32,051 nt of DNA from Polaromonas sp. Lineage in GTDB: Bacteria > Pseudomonadota > Gammaproteobacteria > Burkholderiales > Burkholderiaceae_C. Location: assembly GCA_030650875.1 (NCBI GenBank), contig JAUSDK010000025.1, positions 1 through 32,051 on the forward strand. The letters are read 5' to 3'. Of the stretch, positions 1 through 7,096 are shown piece after piece (within the stretch, counting starts at the first letter, position 1; each line of letters starts with the position of its first letter). The notes under the pieces were generated by a model. The model searched no databases, was not told the origin of the DNA, and was given only the letters and a program-made list of their open reading frames with translations. A program made the position numbers and the translations under genes.

Positions 1-384
1 AGCGTGGCCCTGTCGCCCACCGCCGTGCTGGCGCGGGTGCAGCGGCTGACGCGGGATGGCTTCATCCTGGGCTACGAGGCGCGGCTGAACCCGCTCAAGC
101 TGGGCGCCGGCATGATGGTGTTTGTCGAGGTGCTGCTGGACCGCACCACCGCCAACGTGTTTGAAGCCTTCAAGGCGGCGGTGCAGGTGCACCCGCAGAT
201 CATGGAATGCCACATGGTGGCGGGCGGTTTTGACTACCTGCTCAAGACCCGCATGGCCGACATGGCCGCCTACCGCGCATTTGCCGGCACCGTGCTGTGG
301 CAACTGCCCGGCGTGCGCGAAACCCGCACCTACGCGGTCATGGAAGAAGTCAAATCCACCACCCGGCTGTCGCTCGGGTTTTAG
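1..384 (+). CDS. Lrp/AsnC family transcriptional regulator (3' part)
   Basis: The frame is open from the first base, so the start and most of the N-terminal helix-turn-helix lie outside the window. What remains is the end of the DNA-binding domain (SPTAVLARVQRL, then the beta-hairpin GFILGYEARL) and a complete RAM/AsnC effector domain with the typical pattern of FVEVLLDR, a central helix, and GGFDYLLKTR around residue 80. Lrp/AsnC proteins act as dimers or octamers that sense amino acids or other small molecules and regulate nearby genes. The target probably lies to the left of the window. The effector ligand cannot be inferred from this sequence. Confidence 0.88.
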   Translation, partial: SVALSPTAVLARVQRLTRDGFILGYEARLNPLKLGAGMMVFVEVLLDRTTANVFEAFKAAVQVHPQIMECHMVAGGFDYLLKTRMADMAAYRAFAGTVLWQLPGVRETRTYAVMEEVKSTTRLSLGF

Positions 385-411
385 TGGCGTGGCGAGAATC
401 GCTGCGGTAGT

Positions 412-581
412 CAGCGAACGCAGCGCCGGGCCGCCCCAAGCAAGTTCAGCCCCCGAGGGGCTGGAGCCTGCGGCTCCAAACCTGCTTGAGCAGGTTTGGA
501 CAGGCGACAGAGGCGAAGCGTCTCGCGAGCTGCGGCCTGCAAGGCCTCGCGCAGTACGCGAAGCGACAAGCGTGGGGGCTT
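412..581. repeat. Intergenic hairpin-rich repeat of Comamonadaceae type
   Basis: This 170-bp stretch between two converging genes codes for nothing convincing and contains nested inverted repeats: 449-461 (GCCCC/GGGGC), 463-477 (GGAGCC/GGCTCC) and 478-497 (AAACCTGC/GCAGGTTT with a 4-base loop). It is followed by a segment rich in GCGAAGCG-like words. It runs right up to the yggS stop codon at 582-584. I recall similar CCGGGCCGCCCCAAG-headed sequences scattered between genes of Acidovorax, Polaromonas and Variovorax; that comparison is from memory. The hairpins could also act as a shared bidirectional terminator for the Lrp gene and yggS. Confidence 0.55.
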
Positions 582-1286
582 CTACCTGCCACCAAAAATG
601 GCGGTGCCAACCCGCACCATGGTGCTGCCGGCATGAATCGCCGCCTCCAGGTCGGCCGTCATGCCCAGCGACAGGGTGTCCATGGGCACGGCCAGCACGC
701 CCGCATGATTGATGGCATCAAACAAGGCCCTGGCCCTTTCATGCACGGCGCAAGCAGCTACAAAATCAGGCGCAGGCTCGGGAATCGCCATCAGGCCACG
801 CAGCGCCAGGCGGGGCAGCTGCGCGACCGCTTGCGCCAGCGCCAGCACGTCTTCGGGCGCCTGGCCGGACTTGTTGGCGCCGCCATCGATGTTGACCTGC
901 AGACACAGCTGCAGCGGCGGCAAATGCGTCGGGCGCTGCTCGCTCAGGCGCTGGGCAATCTTGAGCCGGTCGACCGACTGGACCCAGTCAAAGTGCTCGG
1001 CGACCAGCCGGGTCTTGTTGCTTTGCACCGGGCCGATGCAGTGCCACTCCAGCGCCGGCCCTTCTGGGGGGCTGCTACGCAGCGCCAGAATTTTGTCGAC
1101 GCCCTCGGCAATGTAGTTTTCACCGAACGCGTACTGCCCGGCCGCCGCCGCCTCCCGCACCGCATCAACGCCAAAAGTCTTGGAAACCGCCAGCAGGCGA
1201 ACGCTGGCCGGGTCGCGTCCGGCGGCCTGGCAGGCGGCCGCCATGCGGTCACGGACGAGCTGAAGATTCTGGGCAATCGTGGTCAT
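582..1286 (-). CDS. yggS: YggS family pyridoxal phosphate homeostasis protein
   Basis: A 234-residue protein of the PLPBP/YggS family, a single-domain alanine-racemase-like TIM barrel. It binds pyridoxal 5'-phosphate without a known catalytic reaction and buffers free PLP in the cytosol. The PLP lysine is K36 in LLAVSKTFGV. Other family signatures are FGENYIAEG, WHCIGPVQSNK, the LCLQVNIDG strand, GLMAIPEP, and the C-terminal phosphate-binding LSLGMTADLEAAI and VRVGTAIFG. The length is normal. It is divergent from pilT with about 60 bp between the starts, an arrangement also seen around pilT in other proteobacteria. The start ATG at 1286 gives the usual N-terminus. Confidence 0.95.
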   Translation of the reverse strand: MTTIAQNLQLVRDRMAAACQAAGRDPASVRLLAVSKTFGVDAVREAAAAGQYAFGENYIAEGVDKILALRSSPPEGPALEWHCIGPVQSNKTRLVAEHFDWVQSVDRLKIAQRLSEQRPTHLPPLQLCLQVNIDGGANKSGQAPEDVLALAQAVAQLPRLALRGLMAIPEPAPDFVAACAVHERARALFDAINHAGVLAVPMDTLSLGMTADLEAAIHAGSTMVRVGTAIFGGR

Positions 1287-1346
1287 AATCGAACTGTAAA
1301 CCCAGTTACAAACTAAAACTCAATTTCGACCTCCAAGGACCCCGGA

Positions 1347-2390
1347 ATGGACATCACGCAGCTGCTGGCATTTAGCGTCAAGAACAAGGCGTCCGACTTG
1401 CATTTGTCGGCAGGCTTGCCCCCCATGATCCGTGTCCATGGCGATGTCCGGCGCATCAATGTCGATCCGCTGGACCACAAGCAGGTGCATGCCATGGTGT
1501 ACGACATCATGAATGACACCCAGCGCAAGAATTACGAAGAATTTCTGGAGGTGGATTTCTCATTTGAAATCGAGGGTCTGGCGCGCTTTCGGGTCAATGC
1601 CTTCAACCATAACCGCGGCGCGGGCGCGGTGCTGCGAACCATTCCCTCCAAAATCCTGACACTGGAGCAACTGGGCGCACCAAAAATTTTCGGCGACCTG
1701 GCCTTGAAACCGCGCGGCATGGTGCTGGTGACGGGCCCCACGGGGTCGGGCAAATCGACCACGCTGGCGGCCATGGTCAACTACCTGAACGAAACCGAGT
1801 ACGGCCACATCCTGACCGTCGAGGACCCGATCGAGTTTGTGCACGAGTCCAAGAAATGCCTGATCAACCAGCGCGAGGTCGGCCCGCACACGCTGAGCTT
1901 TTCTGCGGCGCTGAAATCCGCGCTGCGCGAAGACCCGGATGCGATTTTGGTGGGTGAAATGCGCGACCTGGAAACCATTCGCCTGGCCATGACGGCCGCC
2001 GAAACCGGCCACCTGGTGTTTGGCACGCTGCACACCTCAAGCGCCGCCAAGACCATCGACCGGATCATTGACGTGTTTCCGGCCGAAGAAAAAGAGATGA
2101 TCCGCTCCATGCTGTCCGAGTCGCTGCAGGCCGTGATCTCGCAAACGCTGTGCAAGACCAAGGACGGCCAGGGCCGGGTGGCGGCGCATGAAATCATGTT
2201 GGGCACCAGCGCCATCCGCAACCTGATCCGGGAAGCCAAGGTCGCGCAAATGTATTCGTCGATCCAGACCGGCAACAGTGTCGGCATGCAGACGCTGGAC
2301 CAAAACCTGACCGACCTGGTCAAGCGCAACGTGATTTCCGCTGCGGAAGCCCGCGGTAAAGCCAAGATTCCTGACAACTTCCCCGGTTGA
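1347..2390 (+). CDS. pilT: Type IV pilus retraction ATPase PilT
   Basis: A 347-residue hexameric AAA-like ATPase of the secretion ATPase superfamily. It powers depolymerisation of type IV pili at the inner membrane, and so twitching motility and DNA uptake. The N-terminal PAS-like domain begins MDITQLLAF and contains SDLHLSAG. Walker A is GPTGSGKST at residues 130-138, the Asp box is around 157-165 (TVEDPIEF), Walker B lies near 198-206 (DAILVGEMRD), and the His box is 222-233. The retraction signature AIRNLIRE is intact at 289-296, which separates PilT from PilU and PilB. An AAGGA Shine-Dalgarno lies just upstream. It is first in a pilT-cNMP-pilU cluster with gaps of about 34 bp. Confidence 0.97.
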   Translation: MDITQLLAFSVKNKASDLHLSAGLPPMIRVHGDVRRINVDPLDHKQVHAMVYDIMNDTQRKNYEEFLEVDFSFEIEGLARFRVNAFNHNRGAGAVLRTIPSKILTLEQLGAPKIFGDLALKPRGMVLVTGPTGSGKSTTLAAMVNYLNETEYGHILTVEDPIEFVHESKKCLINQREVGPHTLSFSAALKSALREDPDAILVGEMRDLETIRLAMTAAETGHLVFGTLHTSSAAKTIDRIIDVFPAEEKEMIRSMLSESLQAVISQTLCKTKDGQGRVAAHEIMLGTSAIRNLIREAKVAQMYSSIQTGNSVGMQTLDQNLTDLVKRNVISAAEARGKAKIPDNFPG

Positions 2391-2424
2391 TTTGCCGCGC
2401 ATTTAAAGGAGAGAGGAAATTTCC

Positions 2425-3057
2425 ATGAAAAGTCTGCTCGGACTTCTCAAGCGCCCCACCCCGAACGCCGGCGACGAAGACCGCCAGGACTCGCTGATGT
2501 TCACCACGGCGTTTGCAGAGCAAGGCGTCGATCCATCGATGCTGGTGCCCTGGGAAGCGCGTGCCAACGAGATTGGCGCCAAGCGCCTGTCGAGCGCTCG
2601 GGGCAGCAAGCTGCTGCAGGCGCTGTGGGCCAAGGACAAATACATGATGCGCCTGGCCACTGACGCGGTGCCCCGGCTGGAGCAGTTTTTTGACTTTGCC
2701 ACGGTGCAGGCCGATCGCGACCTGATCCGGCAGGAAGAGTACGGCAACTTCATGATCGTGCTGCTGACCGGCAGCATCGCAGTAGACCGCGTGCAGCCCT
2801 GGGGCGGGCGCCTGCGCCTTGCGCAAGCGCGGCCCGGCGACATTCTGGGTGAGATGTCCTTGCTGGACAGCGGCATGCGCTTTTCAGCCTGCAGCCCGCT
2901 GACCGAATGCGAGATCGCCATCCTGAGCGCGCAGGCGCTCGACGAGATGATGTCGTCTGACGCCGCGCTGGCGGCCGGCCTGATTGCGCTGCTGGCGCGC
3001 AAGCTGTCGCTGCGCCTGCGGGTGGTCAGTGCCCGGCTGGCGGAAAACAAGAACTAA
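2425..3057 (+). CDS. Cyclic nucleotide-binding-fold protein between pilT and pilU
   Basis: A 210-residue protein whose C-terminal half (about 92-200) has the Crp/Fnr cyclic nucleotide-binding fold: MIVLLTGSIAV, then RPGDILGEMSLLDSG with the phosphate-binding GE at 142-143, then helices to the end. No helix-turn-helix follows, so it is not a transcription factor of the usual kind. The N-terminal ~90 residues are mostly helical with no recognised domain. By my alignment with Crp, the Arg that contacts the cyclic phosphate is Phe153, with Arg152 one place early, so ligand binding is uncertain. A strong AAGGAGAGAGG ribosome site precedes the ATG. Its position suggests a role in controlling pilus retraction; this is inference. 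Confidence 0.88.
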   Translation: MKSLLGLLKRPTPNAGDEDRQDSLMFTTAFAEQGVDPSMLVPWEARANEIGAKRLSSARGSKLLQALWAKDKYMMRLATDAVPRLEQFFDFATVQADRDLIRQEEYGNFMIVLLTGSIAVDRVQPWGGRLRLAQARPGDILGEMSLLDSGMRFSACSPLTECEIAILSAQALDEMMSSDAALAAGLIALLARKLSLRLRVVSARLAENKN

Positions 3058-3091
3058 GCACTGCCCACGCAGAAGATTCAAAGGACACGTC

Positions 3092-4228
3092 ATGGAACGC
3101 GATCAGGCCAGTAAATTTATCAACGACCTCCTGCGACTCATGGTCAGCCGCGGCGGCAGCGACCTGTTCATCACCGGCGACTTTCCGCCGGCGATCAAGG
3201 TGGACGGCAAGATGACCAAGGTGTCGTCACAGCCGCTCAATGCCGGCCACACGCTGGCGCTGGCACGCGCCATCATGAACGACAAGCAGGCCGCCGAGTT
3301 TGAACGCACCAAGGAGTCCAACTTCGCGATCTCGCCACCGGGCACGGGGCGCTTTCGCGTCAATGCCTTTATCCAGCAGGGCAAGGTGGGGATGGTGATA
3401 CGGGTGATCCCGGCGTCATTGCCGAACATTGACGCGATGCACATGCCCCAGGTGCTCAAGGACGTGACAATGACCAAGCGGGGGCTGACGATTCTCGTGG
3501 GCGCGACCGGTTCGGGCAAGTCCACCACCCTGGCGGCCATGGTGGACTGGCGCAACGAGCAATCGTTTGGCCACATCATCACGATTGAAGATCCGGTGGA
3601 GTTTGTCCATCCGCACAAAAATTGCGTCGTCACGCAGCGCGAAGTGGGACTGGACACCGACAGCTGGGAAGCCGCCCTGAAAAACACGCTGCGCCAGGCG
3701 CCGGATGTGATTTTGATGGGCGAGATCCGCGACCGCGAAACCATGGAGCACGCCCTGGCATTTGCCGAAACCGGCCACCTGTGCCTGGCTACGCTGCATG
3801 CCAACAGTGCCAACCAGGCGCTGGACCGGGTCATCAACTTCTTCCCCGAAGAACGACGCACCCAGTTGCTCATGGACATGTCGCTCAACCTCAGGGGCAT
3901 GATTTCGCAGCGGCTGGTTCCCCTGCAAAATGGCAAGGGTCGTCATGCCGTGTTTGAAATCATGCTCAACTCGCCGCTGATTTCGGACCTGATCTTCAAG
4001 GGCGACGTGCTTGAGATCAAGGAGATCATGAAGAAAAGCCGCAACATGGGCATGCAGACCTTTGACCAGGCGCTGTTTGACGCCTTCGAAAGCAACCACA
4101 TCAGCTATGAAGACGCCTTGCGCAACGCCGACTCGGTGAACGACCTGCGGTTGCAGATCAAACTCAATTCGCAGCGCGCCAAATCAATCGACCTGGCAGC
4201 GGGCACCGAAAACTTCGCGATTGTGTAG
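3092..4228 (+). CDS. pilU: PilT/PilU family type IVa pilus ATPase, PilU
   Basis: A 378-residue PilT paralogue. Walker A is GATGSGKST at about 137-145, Walker B is DVILMGEIRD, and the His box is HLCLATLHANSANQ. The AIRNLIRE motif of PilT is not kept; the matching stretch reads SPLISDLIFKGDV, typical of PilU. In studied species PilU assists PilT-dependent retraction and needs PilT to act. The ATG at 3092 is preceded by AAAGGAC and gives the usual N-terminus; a longer in-frame extension to 2984 overlaps the cNMP gene and has no family similarity. It is last of the three-gene cluster, 34 bp after the cNMP gene. Confidence 0.94.
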   Translation: MERDQASKFINDLLRLMVSRGGSDLFITGDFPPAIKVDGKMTKVSSQPLNAGHTLALARAIMNDKQAAEFERTKESNFAISPPGTGRFRVNAFIQQGKVGMVIRVIPASLPNIDAMHMPQVLKDVTMTKRGLTILVGATGSGKSTTLAAMVDWRNEQSFGHIITIEDPVEFVHPHKNCVVTQREVGLDTDSWEAALKNTLRQAPDVILMGEIRDRETMEHALAFAETGHLCLATLHANSANQALDRVINFFPEERRTQLLMDMSLNLRGMISQRLVPLQNGKGRHAVFEIMLNSPLISDLIFKGDVLEIKEIMKKSRNMGMQTFDQALFDAFESNHISYEDALRNADSVNDLRLQIKLNSQRAKSIDLAAGTENFAIV

Positions 4229-4292
4229 GCCCCGGGCTGCACCTGCCAAAAACCATCCCCCCATCCGCATCCAATACAACCCCATACTTGCC

Positions 4293-5195
4293 ATGTCCAG
4301 CACCCACCCCAAAACCTACGAAGCTTCCTCACCGCGCAAAGTCGCCTTTCTGGGCTTGGGCGTCATGGGTTACCCCATGGCCGGCCATCTGGCGCTAGCG
4401 GGCCACCAGGTGACGGTATACAACCGCAGCGCCGCGAAGGCGCAAGCCTGGGTCGCGGAATTCGGGGGCGCTTCGGCCGCCACGCCGAAGGACGCATCGG
4501 CGGGTGCCGACATCGTGTTTAGCTGCGTCGGCAACGACGACGACCTGCGTGCCGTCACGCTGGGTGCGGACGGCGCGTTTGCGGGCATGGCGGCCGGCGC
4601 CGTGTTTGTGGACCACACCACCGCTTCGGCCGACGTGGCCCGGGAACTGTGCGCAGCCGCCAGGCGCATCGGCCTGCAGTTCATTGATGCGCCGGTCTCT
4701 GGCGGCCAGGCGGGCGCACAGAACGGCGCCCTGACGGTCATGTGCGGCGGCGATGCGGCCACATTCGAGGCGGTCAAGCCGGCCGGGATGGCATTTGCAA
4801 AAGCCTTCACGCTGATGGGCGACAGCGGCGCAGGGCAGCTCACCAAAATGGTCAACCAGATCTGCATTGCAGGCCTGGTGCAGGCGCTGAGCGAAGCCGT
4901 CGCCTTTGGCCAGAAGGCCGGGCTGGACGTGAACCAGGTGCTGGACGTGATCGGCAAGGGCGCGGCCCAAAGCTGGCAGCTCGACAACCGAGGCAAGACC
5001 ATGGTGGCCGACCAGTTTGAGTTTGGCTTTGCCGTGGACTGGATGCGCAAGGACCTGGGGCTGGTGATGGATGAGGCCAAGCGCAATGGCGCCCGCTTGC
5101 CCGTCACGGCGCTGGTGGACCAGTTTTATGGCGATGTGCAGGCCATGGGCGGCCAGCGCTGGGACACGTCCAGCCTGATCAAGCGACTGAAATAG
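4293..5195 (+). CDS. NAD(P)-dependent beta-hydroxyacid dehydrogenase
   Basis: A 300-residue member of the 3-hydroxyisobutyrate / tartronate-semialdehyde reductase family. The N-terminal Rossmann motif is FLGLGVMGYPMA (residues 19-30), the substrate-binding motif is DAPVSGGQAGA (132-142), and the catalytic lysine is K185 in GQLTKMVNQ. A C-terminal all-helical domain follows. It probably oxidises or reduces a small 3-hydroxy acid or semialdehyde with NAD(P); the substrate cannot be told from sequence. The ATG at 4293 was chosen over a TTG at 4221 because the extra 24 residues are Pro-rich and unlike the family. No strong ribosome site is visible. It converges with the BON lipoprotein gene. Confidence 0.9.
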   Translation: MSSTHPKTYEASSPRKVAFLGLGVMGYPMAGHLALAGHQVTVYNRSAAKAQAWVAEFGGASAATPKDASAGADIVFSCVGNDDDLRAVTLGADGAFAGMAAGAVFVDHTTASADVARELCAAARRIGLQFIDAPVSGGQAGAQNGALTVMCGGDAATFEAVKPAGMAFAKAFTLMGDSGAGQLTKMVNQICIAGLVQALSEAVAFGQKAGLDVNQVLDVIGKGAAQSWQLDNRGKTMVADQFEFGFAVDWMRKDLGLVMDEAKRNGARLPVTALVDQFYGDVQAMGGQRWDTSSLIKRLK

Positions 5196-5259
5196 ACCCG
5201 GCCAGCGTCTTCAACGGGCCGTTGCCGGCAACCCGGCGAGTGGCCCTCCAGCGGTTGCG

Positions 5260-5922
5260 TTAGCCGCCTGCGGCCCTGGCAGGTGCCGCTTTCGGCCTGA
5301 CGTCATTCGGAAACATGCGCGCCAGTTCGTCTTCGCTGATGATTTCAAAGAGACGCACCACCTTTTGAACGCCGGGCACTGCACGCGCGACGGCCGTGGC
5401 GCCGTCTGCCTCGCGGGCGGTCACGCGCCCCATCAGGTAGGTGGTGCCGTGTTCGGTCACCACCTTGAAGACATTGAAATGCAGATCACGGGCATCCATC
5501 AGCATGGCCTTGACGCGGCCGGTGACCAGCGCGTCCGATGACTGCTCCACCAGCGACGGGCTGTTCATCACGGCCAGCTCGTTGACCACCGACAGCACGT
5601 TTTCACCCCCCGCCACCACCTGCTCGACCAACTGCTTGTCCTGCAGGCTGGGCACCTCGCCGGTCAACAACACCTGGCGGTTGTAGCTGGTCACGCTGAC
5701 GCGCACGCGTGTGCCCACCGCCGAGCGGATCCGGTTGCGGGTCCGCAACTCGATTCCCTCGTCTTCCAGCTGGGTCCCCGAGGTGCGGCGGTCGGTGGCG
5801 ACCATGGAGCCCCCCGCCACGGCGCCGCCCACCATCAGCGGGACGCAGGCACTCAGGGCACCAGAGAGCAACACCGCCGCGCCCAGCGACCAGGCCAGGC
5901 GTTTGACTGCAACATGTTTCAT
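5260..5922 (-). CDS. dolP: BON domain lipoprotein, DolP/YraP-like
   Basis: A 220-residue outer-membrane-type lipoprotein. The start MKHVAVKRL at 5922 gives a signal peptide with lipobox LSAC and lipidated Cys26. Two BON domains follow, at about residues 63-125 (RNRIRSAVG, VSVTSYNRQVLLTGEV) and 140-200 (DALVTGRVKAMLM, GTTYLMGRVT). In E. coli DolP the second BON domain binds anionic phospholipids and the protein supports envelope integrity. The start codon overlaps the stop of the upstream SIS gene by 4 bases (ATGA), so the two are translationally coupled. Locus order (rsmI / yraN-diaA-dolP) supports the name. The longer open frame to 6033 lies inside the SIS gene and was not used. Confidence 0.9.
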   Translation of the reverse strand: MKHVAVKRLAWSLGAAVLLSGALSACVPLMVGGAVAGGSMVATDRRTSGTQLEDEGIELRTRNRIRSAVGTRVRVSVTSYNRQVLLTGEVPSLQDKQLVEQVVAGGENVLSVVNELAVMNSPSLVEQSSDALVTGRVKAMLMDARDLHFNVFKVVTEHGTTYLMGRVTAREADGATAVARAVPGVQKVVRLFEIISEDELARMFPNDVRPKAAPARAAGG

Positions 5923-6518
5923 ACGGAAGTCTCCAGATCGCCAAGTAACTGGGTGTCCACACCGTCGCAAATGCAGTGCAGCACGAGAAGGTGCACCTCC
6001 TGCACGCGCGCGGTTCGTTCGTGCGGCACGCAAATATGCACATCGGTTTCGCGCAAGGCGGCAGTCATTTTTCCGCCGCCGCGGCCGGTCAGGGCCACGA
6101 CGGTCATCTCCCGCTCATGGGCGGCTTCGACGGCCGCCAGCACATTGGCTGAATTGCCGCTGGTGCTCAGCGCCAGCAGCACATCGCCCGCACCGCCCAA
6201 CGCGCGGATCTGCTTGGAAAAAATCACGCTGAAGTCGTAGTCGTTGGCAATGGCCGTGAGGATGGAGCTGTCCGTGGTCAGGGCGATCGCCCCGAGCTCG
6301 GGCCGTTCGCGCTCGTAGCGGCCCACAAATTCGGCGGCGAAGTGCTGGGCGTCGGCCGCCGAGCCCCCGTTGCCGCAGGCCAGCACCTTGCCGCCACTGG
6401 TGACGCTGGCCAAAATAGCCTGCACGGCAGCGGCGATGGGTTTGGACAAGACTTGCGCCGACTGGTATTTGAGGTCGGCGCTGTCGATGAATTGCTGTTC
6501 GATTCGTTGTTCAAGCAT
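5919..6518 (-). CDS. diaA: SIS domain protein, DiaA / phosphoheptose isomerase (GmhA) type
   Basis: A 199-residue single SIS domain: the CGNGGSAADAQHFAAEF sugar-phosphate loop at about 48-64, the LSTSGNSANV loop near 118-127, and a C-terminal helix VQEVHLLVLH. Synteny with yraN and dolP and strong overall likeness to E. coli DiaA point to the DnaA-binding replication initiation factor. Unlike E. coli DiaA, as I recall it, the glutamate (E63) and histidine (H176) that line up with the GmhA catalytic pair are both present, so sedoheptulose-7-phosphate isomerase activity for LPS heptose is also possible. Many relatives are annotated GmhA. The ATG at 6518 gives the family N-terminus. Confidence 0.88.
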   Translation of the reverse strand: MLEQRIEQQFIDSADLKYQSAQVLSKPIAAAVQAILASVTSGGKVLACGNGGSAADAQHFAAEFVGRYERERPELGAIALTTDSSILTAIANDYDFSVIFSKQIRALGGAGDVLLALSTSGNSANVLAAVEAAHEREMTVVALTGRGGGKMTAALRETDVHICVPHERTARVQEVHLLVLHCICDGVDTQLLGDLETSV

Positions 6519-6631
6519 GGCGCCATGATAGCGGGTCAGGGTCCACCGCAGCCCCTGCAAGTGACTTGCACCGGCCTCGCGCAGGGCTTGGTTACAAATT
6601 ATCGGTCCTGACCCGGCATGGGCCGCGTGCG

Positions 6632-7096
6632 TCAGGACGCATCGAACGCCGCAGGCAGCCATTCAATCTGACCCAGCGCCCCTTGCACCAGCAGCACGTC
6701 AAAGCGGCAAGGCGGCGGGCTGGCAAAGCGCATCAGGTAATGGCGCGCCGCCAGAATAATGCGCTGCTGCTTGGCGGCGCTGATGCTGGCCCCCGCACCG
6801 CCGTGCGACGCGCCCGAGCGCTGGCGCACCTCGACAAACACCAGCGTGCCGTCGGGCGCGCGCATCACCAGATCAATCTCCCCGCCGCCGCGGCCCGGCG
6901 TGCGGTAATTGGCCTCCACAAATCGCAGCCCGGCACGCACCAGGTAGGCACGCGCCACCCCCTCCGCCGCATCGCCGCGCGACTTGGTGGTAATCTGCCG
7001 TGGCACCGCTTGGGGCGCATCGCCTGCGCTCCTGGCAACGCTTTGTGCCCCGCCGCCTTGCGGCGACTTGACCACCTGTTTTCTGGAAAACCACAT
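6632..7096 (-). CDS. yraN: YraN family (UPF0102) putative nuclease-fold protein
   Basis: A 154-residue UPF0102 protein. The conserved core starts near residue 38 (TTKSRGDAAEGVARAYL) and holds the restriction-endonuclease-like pattern GGGEIDLVMR followed by LVFVEVRQR, then SISAAKQQRI. The biochemical role is unsettled. The N-terminal ~35 residues are low in complexity and absent from short family members, so the true start may lie downstream. The ATG at 7096-7094 shares one base with the TTG proposed for the divergent rsmI. Downstream lie the SIS and BON genes; in E. coli lpoA stands between rsmI and yraN, but it is absent here. Confidence 0.88.
   Translation of the reverse strand: MWFSRKQVVKSPQGGGAQSVARSAGDAPQAVPRQITTKSRGDAAEGVARAYLVRAGLRFVEANYRTPGRGGGEIDLVMRAPDGTLVFVEVRQRSGASHGGAGASISAAKQQRIILAARHYLMRFASPPPCRFDVLLVQGALGQIEWLPAAFDAS

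Noticed and set aside
486-1316. Open frame on plus strand opposite yggS
   Set aside because: The translation is basic and of low complexity, with no family pattern. yggS on the other strand is a complete, well-conserved gene.
5221-5232. GTTGCCGGCAAC palindrome between two converging genes as terminator
   Set aside because: The stem is short and there is no T run on either side, so it is not a convincing Rho-independent terminator.
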